In this document: positions 17,150-26,820 of the stretch, one piece after another
Numbering within the stretch: position 1 is the first letter of the stretch
How the letters are laid out: the number at the start of each line of letters is the position of its first letter
Program-made: the position numbers and the translations under genes
The notes under the pieces: model-generated
The model's input: only the letters and a program-made list of their open reading frames with translations
Database searches by the model: none
Told to the model about the DNA's origin: nothing
Assembly (NCBI RefSeq): GCF_965208925.1
Contig: NZ_OZ242364.1
Location: 1,550,001-1,614,000, forward strand
Origin: Poriferisodalis sp965208925
GTDB taxonomy: Bacteria; Actinomycetota; Acidimicrobiia; Acidimicrobiales; Poriferisodalaceae
DNA length: 64,000 nt
Reading direction: 5' to 3'

Positions 17150-18322
17150 TCAGCCTCGGGCAAGCACGGCGATGCTGCCGTCGCCGAGGTCTCCGTAGCC
17201 GGTCACGACGCCCAGCTCGGCGCCGCGCACCTGTGCGTCGCCGGCATCGTGACGCAGCTGGCGTGTCGCTTCCACCACGTGGTTGAGACCCCAGGCGTGA
17301 CCTTGGGACAGCAAGCCGCCGTGGGTGTTCATCGGGTAGCGGCCTGCGAGCGAGATGTTCCCGTCGGCCACGAATTCCTTGGCGCCGCCCTTCGGGCACA
17401 TGCCGATGGCTTCGAGCTCCATCATCACGACGTAGGTGAAGCAGTCGTAGATCTGCAGGAAATCCATGTCGGCCGGCTGGACGCCCGCCATCGCGAACGC
17501 CCGCGGCGCAGCCGAGTCCAGGCCGAGCTTCAGCATGTCGGGCCGGTTGGTGATCTCATCGGCGGGGTAGGGGTGCCCCTCGGCGCCGCCCAGCCACAGC
17601 ACCGGTGCATGGGGCAGGTCCTTGGCTCGTTCGGGCGAGGTCAGCACCACCGCGGCCGCGCAGTCGGTCTCCAGGCAGCAGTCGAACTTCCGCATCGGCT
17701 CGGTGATGAGCGGCGAGGCCAGGTAGTCGTCCATGGTCATCGGCCGACCGCCCATCAGCGCCTTGTCGTTGAGGTGCGCGTGCTCGCGGCAGGTCAGCGC
17801 GACCTGGGCTGCGTCGGTGGGCTCCACGCCGTACAGGTCGACATAGCGCTGGATGTACATCGAGTACCACTGCACCGCCGAGCGCACGCCGTAGGGCGCG
17901 TAGAAGTTGCGGCTCACATCCACGAACGGGCCGGCTTCCATGCGGCGTTTCGTGGGCCGGGCATCGGGCCGGGGCCGCATTGCCGAGTAGCCGTTCCAGC
18001 CCACGGTGACGACGACGTTGGTGGCGATGCCCGCGGCGATCGCCATGGTCGCCGACTGCAGCGCTGCCACGGGGCTTGCGCCGCCCATGTGAACAGTGAC
18101 GGCGTAGCGGATGTCGTCTGCGCCGAGGTTGGCGGCGATCTCCTCGGACGAGATGAATCCCGGGGGCGGCAGGATGCCGTCGATCTCGCTGGGGTCCAGC
18201 CCGGCGTCGGCGATGGCGGCCATGGTCGCTTCCAGCACCAGCTCGGGCACGCTCAGCGAGGTGCCGCGCATGTAGTCGGTCTCGGCGACTCCCACGATGG
18301 CAGCGGCGCCTGAGATGTCCAC
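17150..18322 (-). CDS. Thiolase-fold protein lacking thiolase cysteines (SCP-x/Ltp2-like)
   Basis: 390 residues with a GTG start. The thiolase fold is clear (IVGVAETDYMRG, ELVLEATMAAIADAGL, GGLLSQGHAWGLNHVVEA). The nucleophile position, normally a cysteine in a C-A/G-S context, reads HMGGASPVAALQ. The second catalytic cysteine near the C terminus is replaced in VVTGYGDLGDGS. Such proteins (SCP-x, lipid-transfer type, Ltp2) do not do Claisen chemistry; some are retro-aldolases acting on side-chain acyl-CoAs with a DUF35 partner. The adjacent DUF35 gene supports that role. The exact substrate is unknown. Confidence 0.8.
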   Translation of the reverse strand: MDISGAAAIVGVAETDYMRGTSLSVPELVLEATMAAIADAGLDPSEIDGILPPPGFISSEEIAANLGADDIRYAVTVHMGGASPVAALQSATMAIAAGIATNVVVTVGWNGYSAMRPRPDARPTKRRMEAGPFVDVSRNFYAPYGVRSAVQWYSMYIQRYVDLYGVEPTDAAQVALTCREHAHLNDKALMGGRPMTMDDYLASPLITEPMRKFDCCLETDCAAAVVLTSPERAKDLPHAPVLWLGGAEGHPYPADEITNRPDMLKLGLDSAAPRAFAMAGVQPADMDFLQIYDCFTYVVMMELEAIGMCPKGGAKEFVADGNISLAGRYPMNTHGGLLSQGHAWGLNHVVEATRQLRHDAGDAQVRGAELGVVTGYGDLGDGSIAVLARG

Positions 18323-18390
18323 GATTCACCTCACCGGAATGGGGAACTCGCCTGTGCGCGCTCAGCGGCGCACGCTGATCGGCAGCGGCG

Positions 18391-20088
18391 CTAGGCGGTG
18401 CCTGCCAGCTCGCGCTCGGTGCTGAAGGCGACTTCCTGGTAGTCGCCGTCGGCGACCTCGTCGATGCGGCGCTTGTACTTGGGAGCGCCGCCGTTGTACA
18501 CGAAGTAGCGGATCGTGCCCGCTTCGTGCCCGTCGATGTTGGAGTTGTACCCGGTGAACCAGCCCTGCGCCTTGCGCATCAGCATCATGCTGTACATGTC
18601 GATGACGTGGTCGGTCCATTCCCGCTCGGCCTCGGCGTCTGCCTCGAAGCGGGTGTAGCCGTTCTTCCAGACGAAGTCCATGAGACCGGTGACCCACTCG
18701 ACGCCGATCTCGATGCCGCGGGGGTAGTTGGTGGAGGCTGAGCCGCTCTGCGGGCCGGCAATCGTCAGCAGGTTGGGGAAGCCGTTGACCATCATGCCGA
18801 GGAACGTGACCGGGCCGTCGGACCACTTGTCGGCCAGCTTCTGGCCGCCGGTGCCTCGGAAGTCGATGCGGTCGAAGGCACCGGTCATGGCGTCGAAACC
18901 GGTCGCGTACACGATCAGGTCAAACTCGTAGTGCTGATCGGTGGTCTGGATGCCGGTGGGCGTGATCCGTTCGATCGGCGTCTCCTGCAGATCGACGAGC
19001 GACACGTTCGGCCGGTTGTACGTCTCGTAGTAGCTCGTCTCGAGCGGCACCCGCTGCACGCCGAAGCCGTGGTCTTTCGGGATGAGCTTCTCGGCCACGA
19101 CGGGGTCGTCGACCCGCTCGCGGATCTTGTCGGCGATGAACGCCGAGAGCTCGGCGTTGGCCTCCTCGTCGAAGAAGATCTCGCGGTAGTTGGCCATCCA
19201 GATTCCGAAGCCGGGCTGGCCGTACAGCTTCTCCCACTGTGCACGGCGCTCTTCGGCGGAGACGTTGTTGAATCCGCTGCGGATCGGCTCATGCACGAAG
19301 CCGCCCGGGGTGCGAGCGCATTGGGCGAAGATCTCGTCGTAGCGAGCGCGGATGCCGTCCATCTCCTCGGGAGAGATCTCGCTGTTGTGCAGCGGCGCGC
19401 ACCAGTTGGGCCGCCGCTGGAACACCGTCAGGTGCTCGGCCTGCTCGCCGATGGCGGCGATGGCCTGCACGCCGGTGGCGCCGGTGCCGATCACGGCAAC
19501 GCGCTTGCCCTTGATCTCGACCGGCTCGGCGGGCCAGTGGTAGGTGTGGAACGAGGGACCCTCGAACACATCGGTGCCGTCGGCCTCGACGCCCTCAATG
19601 CGGGGGTAGGTGGGTGCGGACAGCAGACCCAGCGCGGTCAGCAGGAAGCGGCAGCTCAGATCGCGGCCGTCAGTCAGGTGCAGCCGCCACTTGCCCGCCT
19701 CGTCGTCGAAGTGGGCCGACTCGACGGTGCAGTTGAACTGCATGTACTGGCGCAGGTCGAACTTCTCGGCCACATAGTTCAGGTAGCGCAGATTCTCGGG
19801 CTGGCCCGAGAAGTGCTCCTTCCAGTGCCACTCGTCGAGCAGCTCCTCGGAGAACGAGTAGCCGTAGCTGTAGCTCTCCGAGTCGAAGCGGCAGCCGGGG
19901 TAGCGGTTCCAGAACCAGGTGCCGCCGAGGTCGCTGCCCATCTCGAGCACCGTTGCGTGCACGCCGCGCTCGGCCAGCCGGTACATCTGGTAGATGCCGG
20001 CCACGCCGGCGCCGATGATGATGACCTCGTAGTCGTTCGTGCCCCCGGCGCTGCCGTTCGAGGTGCCGTCGGTCGCTGCAGCTGCCAT
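18391..20088 (-). CDS. Baeyer-Villiger (class B flavin) monooxygenase
   Basis: 565 residues from the ATG at 20088, chosen because GGGGGA precedes it and the upstream open frame overlaps a divergent gene. The FAD Rossmann motif GAGVAG lies near 24-29 and the NADPH motif GTGATG near 200. FEGPSFHTYHWP, near 177, fits the type I Baeyer-Villiger fingerprint FxGxxxHxxxW(P/D) exactly. It converts ketones to esters or lactones with O2 and NADPH. In this cluster it could open rings or cut side chains before CoA activation. Length and the motif WFWNRYPGCRFD agree with the cyclohexanone/steroid monooxygenase group. Confidence 0.9.
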   Translation of the reverse strand: MAAAATDGTSNGSAGGTNDYEVIIIGAGVAGIYQMYRLAERGVHATVLEMGSDLGGTWFWNRYPGCRFDSESYSYGYSFSEELLDEWHWKEHFSGQPENLRYLNYVAEKFDLRQYMQFNCTVESAHFDDEAGKWRLHLTDGRDLSCRFLLTALGLLSAPTYPRIEGVEADGTDVFEGPSFHTYHWPAEPVEIKGKRVAVIGTGATGVQAIAAIGEQAEHLTVFQRRPNWCAPLHNSEISPEEMDGIRARYDEIFAQCARTPGGFVHEPIRSGFNNVSAEERRAQWEKLYGQPGFGIWMANYREIFFDEEANAELSAFIADKIRERVDDPVVAEKLIPKDHGFGVQRVPLETSYYETYNRPNVSLVDLQETPIERITPTGIQTTDQHYEFDLIVYATGFDAMTGAFDRIDFRGTGGQKLADKWSDGPVTFLGMMVNGFPNLLTIAGPQSGSASTNYPRGIEIGVEWVTGLMDFVWKNGYTRFEADAEAEREWTDHVIDMYSMMLMRKAQGWFTGYNSNIDGHEAGTIRYFVYNGGAPKYKRRIDEVADGDYQEVAFSTERELAGTA

Positions 20089-20202
20089 GTCTGGTCCCCC
20101 CAAGTGATCTGCCTCCCACAATAGTCGAACGGGCATTAGGAAATTTCGTGCCGGCATGGCGCCGACCGGTCGGCGTGGCCCGCCTGGCCCTAGTCTCCGG
20201 CA

Positions 20203-21237
20203 ATGGCTCAACCCCTGCGATTCGGCGTCGTTCACGACTTGCGCAGCCCGCCCGGCAGCGACGTGCCGCTGGTCGAGATGTATGCGCAGGCGCTCGACCA
20301 GCTCGAGATGGCCGACGAACTGGGCTTCGAGCTGGCGTGGTTCACCGAGCACCACTTCCTCGACGACGGCCACCTGCCCAACTTCGTGCCCATGGCGGGT
20401 GCGGTGGCGGCGCGTACGTCCCGGATTCGCATCTCCACCGACATCCTGCTGGCGCCGTTCGTCCACCCGATCCGTCTTGCCGAAGACCTTGCCGTGCTCG
20501 ACAACATCTCTGGCGGGCGCATCGAGCTCGGCATCGGCATGGGCTACGCGGCACACGAGTTCCGGGGGTTCGGCATTCCCCAGTCGCGCCGGGTGTCGCT
20601 CACCGAGGAGCTGGTGCAGATTTTGCAGCTGGCCTGGCAGGGCGAACCGTTCAGCTTCGAAGGCAAGCGTTGGCGCTTCGACGATCTGCTGGTGACCCCT
20701 GCGCCGGTGCAGCCGGGCGGGCCGCCGCTGTGGATCGCAGGCATGAGCCGCAATGCCGCCCTGCGGGCCGCCCGGTTCGACACACACCTGCTGCCCCAGG
20801 GTGCACCCGGCATCGTGCTCGAGCCCTGGCGGGACGAGCTGCGGGCGACCGGGCGTGATCCCGGCGACTACCGGGTGGGCATCATCCGCTCGGTGTTCGT
20901 GACCGACGACCGCGAGGGCGCCTGGCAGCAGATCCGGGCCGCGGAGCGCTACCGGGCGGGCGTGTACGCCCGGCTCTTCGACGAGACACCCGACGAGTTC
21001 ACGGCGTTCGACCCGTCGAAGGGCGCGATTCCCCAAGGCTGGATCGTCGGCGACGAGGACCACTGCGCGGCCGAGCTGACTGCGTTCATCGGGCAGTACG
21101 GCGTCACCGATGTGTGCACGTGGGGCGGCCCGCCCGGCCTGCAGCCCTCAATCATGAACGATTCGCTGGAGCGTCTGGCTCGAAGTGTCATCCCGCGAGT
21201 GCGCGCTGCCGTCGAGGGCGCTGCTCCCGGCAGCTGA
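20203..21237 (+). CDS. Luciferase-like (LLM class) flavin-dependent oxidoreductase
   Basis: 344 residues. The luciferase-like TIM-barrel pattern is seen in ALDQLEMADELGFELAWFTE, HHFLDDGHLPNF, and LDNISGGRIELGIGMGY. It uses FMN or F420 as cofactor; the substrate is unknown. It belongs to a different subgroup from the 8695 and 38848 genes (shorter, no LPRPW start). It is divergent from the Baeyer-Villiger monooxygenase with ~114 bases between starts, so the two may share a control region. Its stop directly abuts the convergent C26 hydrolase stop. Confidence 0.85.
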   Translation: MAQPLRFGVVHDLRSPPGSDVPLVEMYAQALDQLEMADELGFELAWFTEHHFLDDGHLPNFVPMAGAVAARTSRIRISTDILLAPFVHPIRLAEDLAVLDNISGGRIELGIGMGYAAHEFRGFGIPQSRRVSLTEELVQILQLAWQGEPFSFEGKRWRFDDLLVTPAPVQPGGPPLWIAGMSRNAALRAARFDTHLLPQGAPGIVLEPWRDELRATGRDPGDYRVGIIRSVFVTDDREGAWQQIRAAERYRAGVYARLFDETPDEFTAFDPSKGAIPQGWIVGDEDHCAAELTAFIGQYGVTDVCTWGGPPGLQPSIMNDSLERLARSVIPRVRAAVEGAAPGS

Positions 21238-22065
21238 TCAGCGGCTGGCGTTGTCGACGAGCCAGCGGAAGCAGGGATCGACGAGTGCCTCGGCCATGAG
21301 TTCGGGATGCCATTGCACGGCCAGGATCGGCAGCTCCGCATGCTCGATGCCCTCGATGATCCCGTCGGGGGAGTGGGCTGTAGCGATGTAGCCGTCGCCG
21401 AGTTCATCCACTGCTTGGTGATGCAGTGAGTTCACCGCCACCTCTGGGCCGTACATCTCGCGCAGCTGGCTGCCTTCGACGGTGATGACGGTGTGGGGCG
21501 TGGCGTCGGGCGGCCCGTCGGTGGCTGCGTGCTCGGGCAGGTGCTGGTGCAGGGTGCCTCCGGCGGCGATGTTGATGAGCTGCGGCCCGCGGCAGATGCC
21601 CAGCACCGGCAAGCCGCTGTTGACAGCGGCGTCGAGCAGCGCAATCTCGAACGCATCGCGCAGCGGAACGCTGTCGTCGGCGACGGATGGATTGCTCTGT
21701 TCGGCGCCGCTGCGAGCGAGCATCGGAACCATGTCGACGACGCTGCTGCTGTCGTTGTCGAATCCGGCGGCGCGCTCGGCGAACGGGTCGATGCCGTCGT
21801 ACACCTGCTCGTGCAGGCGATCGGCGTACAGGCAGGCGGCCACGTCTTCGCCGCCGGTGAGCAGCACGCCGTCGAGGCGAGGCACCACCTCGGCCGGGTC
21901 GGCGTCGAGCGGCACATGCACCGCGACGGCCCCCGCGGCGTGGACCGCTTGGGCGTAGTGAGCGATGTACAGATCCACCTCGACGTCGACGAACACCGGC
22001 GGGAAGCCCCGGATGCGTGCGCCGGCGCGACGCCGTCCCGACAGTCCGATCAGCGGCTTGGGCAC
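21238..22065 (-). CDS. Class I GATase-like gamma-glutamyl hydrolase (peptidase C26, PuuD-like)
   Basis: 275 residues. GVLLTGGEDV, the nucleophile elbow LGICRGPQLIN (Cys near 157) and VQWHPE (His/Glu near 249) form the peptidase C26 triad pattern. The family hydrolyses gamma-glutamyl amides, such as gamma-glutamyl-GABA in putrescine catabolism. No other puu genes are nearby, so the substrate is uncertain. It may instead act on another gamma-glutamyl conjugate made during amine catabolism. Confidence 0.83.
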   Translation of the reverse strand: MPKPLIGLSGRRRAGARIRGFPPVFVDVEVDLYIAHYAQAVHAAGAVAVHVPLDADPAEVVPRLDGVLLTGGEDVAACLYADRLHEQVYDGIDPFAERAAGFDNDSSSVVDMVPMLARSGAEQSNPSVADDSVPLRDAFEIALLDAAVNSGLPVLGICRGPQLINIAAGGTLHQHLPEHAATDGPPDATPHTVITVEGSQLREMYGPEVAVNSLHHQAVDELGDGYIATAHSPDGIIEGIEHAELPILAVQWHPELMAEALVDPCFRWLVDNASR

Positions 22066-22141
22066 CGGGCCACCCTAGATGCGCGGATTCGTCCGTCCTC
22101 TGACGGGCTGCGCGTGAGCGGTTGCAAGTACGGTCGCGCGC

Positions 22142-23431
22142 ATGGTGGTACAGCGCTCGGGCCGCCGCGGATCCGATGAGCCTCGAACGCGATGGTGGCT
22201 GGTCGCGGCCGTCGCTGGCGTACTGCTCATTGCTGCTGCCGCGGTCAGTTCGCTGTTGGGAACAAATGAGGCCGCCGACGACGCCGAGTCGGCAGCAGAG
22301 GTCCCCGAGACGAGTGCAGATGCGGTTGCGCCCGAGGAGGATGCCGCGCCGCTGACGACCGCTGCCGCTGCCGAGGCGCCGGCGGATTCGGAGCCGTCTG
22401 CATCGGGCGACGAGCCAACCGAGGCCGGCGACGAGTCCGGCACAGAGCTGTCGGAGGCCTTCGGCGAACCGGAGCATCCAGTGTCGGGCGTGGAGCCGTA
22501 CATCCCCAGCAGGGTCCGGCTCGACGAACCCGGCCCCCCCGCCGAGGTCTGCAGGGGAGTGCTTCCCGCTCAGCGGGTGCAGCTCCCCCTGCGCTTCGCC
22601 AGCACCAAGCCCGAAGGCGTCGATCACCTGTCGTGGTCGCCCGACTGCCGGCGCATGGTGTTCCGGGTCGGCAGCACTCTGTGGGTTGCCAACGGTGACG
22701 GAACGAGCGATATGCCCTTCCTCACGGCCCAGTACGGCCTGAATGCGCCGGTGTGGTCGCCTGACAGCCAGTGGATTGCGTTCTCGCAGGGCGCGATCGT
22801 GGAGGGAGAGCGGGCCAGCCACATCTTCATGATCCTGCCGAATGGCTTGGGCCTCGCTCAGGTCACGCACGGAAACGTGTTGGATCACGACCCCGCGTGG
22901 TCTCCCGACGAGGGCCGCATTGCGTTCGCCCGCCGACTGCGCGTGAGCGAGGCCGACGGCAGCACCCGCTTCGAGCACCGCATCGTCGTGGTGGACCTGT
23001 CGGACGGCACCGAGCAGGTGATCTCGGCCAGTGCCGAAAGCTTGTCGGCGCCATCGTGGTCTCCCGACGGCCAGGCCATCGCCTACCGGATCGGCGGTGA
23101 ACTGGGCATGGTGCGGCTCGACGACCTGTCCGGCTCAGTGCTGTTGGATGGCGTTGTCGACAGCCGCGGTTCGTGGTCAGGCGACGGATCGGCAATCGCA
23201 GCGATAAGCGAGTGGTCAGCGGACCGCGCAACCGTTGCCGTCCGTGTGCTGCGCGATCCGGGCAGCACCGAGGAGTACACGGTCGCCGTGGACGGGGGTG
23301 CGCAGACCGCTGCAGGCAGCACGCCGACTCTGCGCTGGAGCGAATACGGCGAACACCTGCTGTTTCACGCAATCGACCCGCGCGGCAGCCATTGGATCTA
23401 TCGCCTCGCCGTCCCACCAGCCGGTGGCTAG
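22142..23431 (+). CDS. Membrane-anchored TolB-like beta-propeller protein
   Basis: 429 residues. Arg-rich N terminus, one membrane segment near 20-40 (WWLVAAVAGVLLIAAAAV), then an Ala/Glu/Asp/Pro-rich low-complexity linker to about 125. The C-terminal ~290 residues hold WD40-like PD40 repeats recognisable by WSPDCRRMVF, WSPDSQWIAFS, WSPDEGRIAFA and WSPDGQAIAYR. The topology puts the propeller outside the cytoplasm, where it may bind peptides, proteins or wall components. No catalytic domain is present. It shows no functional link to the flanking genes. Confidence 0.72.
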   Translation: MVVQRSGRRGSDEPRTRWWLVAAVAGVLLIAAAAVSSLLGTNEAADDAESAAEVPETSADAVAPEEDAAPLTTAAAAEAPADSEPSASGDEPTEAGDESGTELSEAFGEPEHPVSGVEPYIPSRVRLDEPGPPAEVCRGVLPAQRVQLPLRFASTKPEGVDHLSWSPDCRRMVFRVGSTLWVANGDGTSDMPFLTAQYGLNAPVWSPDSQWIAFSQGAIVEGERASHIFMILPNGLGLAQVTHGNVLDHDPAWSPDEGRIAFARRLRVSEADGSTRFEHRIVVVDLSDGTEQVISASAESLSAPSWSPDGQAIAYRIGGELGMVRLDDLSGSVLLDGVVDSRGSWSGDGSAIAAISEWSADRATVAVRVLRDPGSTEEYTVAVDGGAQTAAGSTPTLRWSEYGEHLLFHAIDPRGSHWIYRLAVPPAGG

Positions 23432-23508
23432 CGCCGATAACCGCTCAACCCCGCCGCTACCGAGTCCGGTCCGGCGCGTTCGCATCGGTCGTGTCACAAG
23501 GCACCGGT

Positions 23509-26500
23509 ATGGTCGCGCCGATGAGTGAGCGGGCTCCGAGTCGCGGTGGCGGTACCGACGGCAGCGAGCTGTTCATCGTGGACAATTCGGTGTCCGGCTG
23601 GACCGGGCTGGAGTACCTGCGGCAGTGGTGTGAGATTTCGCACCGCTTCGACATAGCGACCGGGTTCTTCGAAATCGGCTCGCTGCTGGAGTTGGACGGG
23701 CGTTGGCAGCAGCTCGACAAGATCCGCATTCTCATGGGCGACGAGGTCTCGCTGCGCACCAAGCAGGCATTCTCGACAGCACTCACCGAGCGCGTTGGGC
23801 GTTTGGACGGGAGTTTGGAAGGCGAGAAGGGCCGGAACCCGTTCTTGAACGGCGTCGCGGCCATTGTCGATGCTCTGAAGAGCGGCCAGATCGAGTGCCG
23901 CGTGTTCCGCAAGTCGAAGTTCCATGCGAAGGCCTACATCACACACTCCAAGCTTGAGGTGGTGGGAGCCAGGGCGCTGGTGGGTTCAAGCAACTTCACT
24001 CGTCCGGGCCTGACGCAGAACACGGAGCTCAACATCCAAGTGCAGGTCGGCGCCGAGGTTGCGCAGCTGCAGGGCTGGTTCGATGAGCACTGGGACCGCG
24101 CAGAGCCAGTCACCGACGAGGTGTTGCAGACCATCACTCGCCACACTGCCGAGCTGACACCGTTCATCGTGTACGCCAAGGCGCTGCACGAGTACTTCCG
24201 GGGCCACGAGCTTCCAGGAGGCGAGTGGGATCGAACCGAATCCAAGGTGTTCGACCAGCTCGACCAGTATCAGCGTGAGGCCTATTGGTCGCTCATGAAG
24301 ATCGCTCGCCAGCACGGCGGGGCCTTCCTTTGCGATGGCGTCGGATTGGGCAAGACCTTCGTCGGTCTCATGCTCATTGAGCGTCTCGTGCTGCGCGAGA
24401 GCAAGCGGGTTGTGCTGTTCGCTCCGAAGGCCGCCGTCGAGGGCGTCTGGATACCGCATCTTCGCCAGTGGCTTGGTCACATCGGTGGTGCTGGCGGGGG
24501 TACCGACTTTTCCAACCTCGCGGTTTTTGCTCACACCGACCTCAGCCGTGGTGGCGACTACCCCGAACGGTTTGAGCGGATCGCTGGGCTGGCCGATGCC
24601 GTCGTGATTGATGAGGCTCACCACTTCCGGAACCGCGGCCGTCAGGGGGTGTACGAAGGCCCAGGAGGCGAGGACACCCGCTCGCGCTACTGGCGGCTAT
24701 TCGATCTCGTGCACGGCGCGCATGGCTCTCGTGCCGGGGAGCGCAGCGATTCTCACCGGTACAAGCAGCTGTTCATGCTCACAGCGACGCCGATCAACAA
24801 CCGCGTCACTGACCTTCGCCACATGATCGAGCTGTTCACCGCCGGGGACGACAGGTACTTTGCACAGACGCTGGGGATCAACAACCTGACGACGCACTTC
24901 CGAAACGTTGAACGCGCTCTCGAAGGAACTTCCGGCGGCGCTGATGGCGGGCAGCCGATGCTGTTCGAGCTCGCTGACGAGAGCATCGGCCATATCGGAA
25001 CAGGTGCGATCTCGCGTGAGCTGGTCGTGCAGCGCAGCCGCGCGTACGCCAAGCGAAGCCAGATCGCACAGGGCGCTGACACAGCGATGTTCCCTCGTCG
25101 GCAGGAACCCCAGGTCGCCGACTACTCGATCCGCAAGTCGTACGGCGAAGTGCTCGATATGTTCGAGGAAGCCTTCAAGCGCGAGAATCCGCTGTTCACG
25201 CTGCCGATCTATTACCCGTTGCACTACTACATCGGCGACAGTGCTGACATCAATCCTCTCGACGAGAACCGTCAGAAGCAGGTCGTCGGCCTCATCAGGT
25301 CGATGTTCCTCAAGCGCTTCGAGAGCAGCGTCTTCGCATTCCATCTCTCGCTCGACATGCTCATGCGGAAGCTCTTGGCCTTCGCTCGTGCGAACGTCGA
25401 GACGACGCGTGAGCGCGCCGAGCTCGATCAATGGACTTACGACAACGCCGAGATCATCGGCTTCCGTCCCGAGCAGCAGCTTGGACTAGATGTCGACGAC
25501 GACGAGTTCGACGGCGATGGTGACACTGATGACATCGTTCCTCCCGAGTGGGAGGAGGCGGCTGAGAAACTGAACCGCGACGATTACGACGTCTCGGCAA
25601 TCCTGGTTGAGGTTCGGCACGACCTGAATCGCATCGCCGGATTCTTGGCCAAGACGAAGGAGTTCAAGCCGAGCGACGACGACAAGCTGCGCCGACTCAT
25701 CGAATTGCTGAAGAGCGATGAGGTGCGAGGTCGCAAGGTGCTCGTGTTCACCGAGTTTGCCCACACGGCCCGGTATCTGGCGAAGCACCTGCGCGAGGCC
25801 GGTATCGCAGGGCTCGCGCAGCTCGATGGTGGCTCGTCAGCCCGGCGTGCTTCGGCAATACGCCGATTCGCGCCCTACTACAACGGCATCTCTCCGACCG
25901 ACTTGGAATCAGGCGAGGAGATAACCGTCCTTGTATCGACCGATGTCTTGTCGGAGGGCCTGAACCTGCAGGACGCGACCCTGCTGATCAATTACGACAT
26001 CCATTGGAACCCGGTGCGGCTCATGCAACGCATCGGACGAGTCGACCGCCGCATGAACCCAACCATCGAAGATCAGATCAAGGCTGACAACCCCGCCGCA
26101 GCGTCCGAGCGCGGGGAGGTGAAGTTCTGGAACTTCCTGCCGCCCGATGACCTTGACCGGATTCTTCGGCTGTATGGGCGCGTCAGCGGTAAGACACTGC
26201 TGATCTCGCGCACGTTCGGGATCGAGGGCCGAAAGTTGTTGAAACCTGAAGACGACTACGAGGCACTCAAGGAGTTCAACGCCGGTTACGAGGGCGAGGT
26301 GACGTCGATTGAGCAGATGCACTTGGAGTACCAAGACCTGCTCCGCGATCACGCCGGCCTCGCCGAGCGACTTGAGGCGCTGCCGGGCGCTGCTTTCTCC
26401 GGTCGAGATAGCGAAGCCCACTACCCGGCTTGGCGTTCGCGAGACCCGAAGCTGCCGGGGACCTCGGCTCTTGCCGAAGATGATGTCGACGAAGGCGTGC

Positions 26501-26820
26501 GTGGTGTGTTCCTGTGCTACACGCTTCCGGCGCTGGACACCGAGACAGGCACATTCACCCTCGAAGCTGGCTCAACCCGCTGGTATCTCTACAACGCCGA
26601 CGCCGATGTGATTCACGAGGCAGACGATGACATCGGTGACATCGCGCAGCACATTCGGTCGACGCCGAAGACTCTCCGCCGTACCGATTTCGATCCGGCC
26701 GATCTGGTCAAGGTACGAGATCGGGTGCTCGCGCACATTGCGAACGGTTACGAGCGGGTGGCTCAGGTCCCGGCCGATGCGCCACGTCCACGCCTCGACT
26801 GCTGGATGGAGCTGAACTGA
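23509..26820 (+). CDS. PLD-nuclease/SNF2-helicase fusion protein, candidate defence effector
   Basis: 1103 residues from the ATG at 23509 (an ATG at 23521 is an alternative; the open frame upstream overlaps the propeller gene). An N-terminal phospholipase-D-like domain (~15-210) has the HxK site in KFHAKAYI near 140 and GSSNFTRPGLTQNTEL after it. A superfamily 2 SNF2-type helicase follows: Walker A CDGVGLGKTF near 280, DEAH in VVIDEAHHF near 366, SAT-like LTATPIN, and motif VI MQRIGRVDRR near 840. It should translocate on DNA and cut it. The stop overlaps the methylase start (TGATG), so the two form a coupled restriction-modification-like pair. It resembles DISARM-type DrmD plus a PLD module, but no drmA or drmB is present. 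Confidence 0.82.
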   Translation: MVAPMSERAPSRGGGTDGSELFIVDNSVSGWTGLEYLRQWCEISHRFDIATGFFEIGSLLELDGRWQQLDKIRILMGDEVSLRTKQAFSTALTERVGRLDGSLEGEKGRNPFLNGVAAIVDALKSGQIECRVFRKSKFHAKAYITHSKLEVVGARALVGSSNFTRPGLTQNTELNIQVQVGAEVAQLQGWFDEHWDRAEPVTDEVLQTITRHTAELTPFIVYAKALHEYFRGHELPGGEWDRTESKVFDQLDQYQREAYWSLMKIARQHGGAFLCDGVGLGKTFVGLMLIERLVLRESKRVVLFAPKAAVEGVWIPHLRQWLGHIGGAGGGTDFSNLAVFAHTDLSRGGDYPERFERIAGLADAVVIDEAHHFRNRGRQGVYEGPGGEDTRSRYWRLFDLVHGAHGSRAGERSDSHRYKQLFMLTATPINNRVTDLRHMIELFTAGDDRYFAQTLGINNLTTHFRNVERALEGTSGGADGGQPMLFELADESIGHIGTGAISRELVVQRSRAYAKRSQIAQGADTAMFPRRQEPQVADYSIRKSYGEVLDMFEEAFKRENPLFTLPIYYPLHYYIGDSADINPLDENRQKQVVGLIRSMFLKRFESSVFAFHLSLDMLMRKLLAFARANVETTRERAELDQWTYDNAEIIGFRPEQQLGLDVDDDEFDGDGDTDDIVPPEWEEAAEKLNRDDYDVSAILVEVRHDLNRIAGFLAKTKEFKPSDDDKLRRLIELLKSDEVRGRKVLVFTEFAHTARYLAKHLREAGIAGLAQLDGGSSARRASAIRRFAPYYNGISPTDLESGEEITVLVSTDVLSEGLNLQDATLLINYDIHWNPVRLMQRIGRVDRRMNPTIEDQIKADNPAAASERGEVKFWNFLPPDDLDRILRLYGRVSGKTLLISRTFGIEGRKLLKPEDDYEALKEFNAGYEGEVTSIEQMHLEYQDLLRDHAGLAERLEALPGAAFSGRDSEAHYPAWRSRDPKLPGTSALAEDDVDEGVRGVFLCYTLPALDTETGTFTLEAGSTRWYLYNADADVIHEADDDIGDIAQHIRSTPKTLRRTDFDPADLVKVRDRVLAHIANGYERVAQVPADAPRPRLDCWMELN

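Noticed and set aside
18391..21063. 890-residue version of the Baeyer-Villiger monooxygenase
   Set aside because: The N-terminal extension is antisense to the LLM gene at 20203-21237; the ATG at 20088 has a ribosome site and starts the FAD domain at the usual distance.
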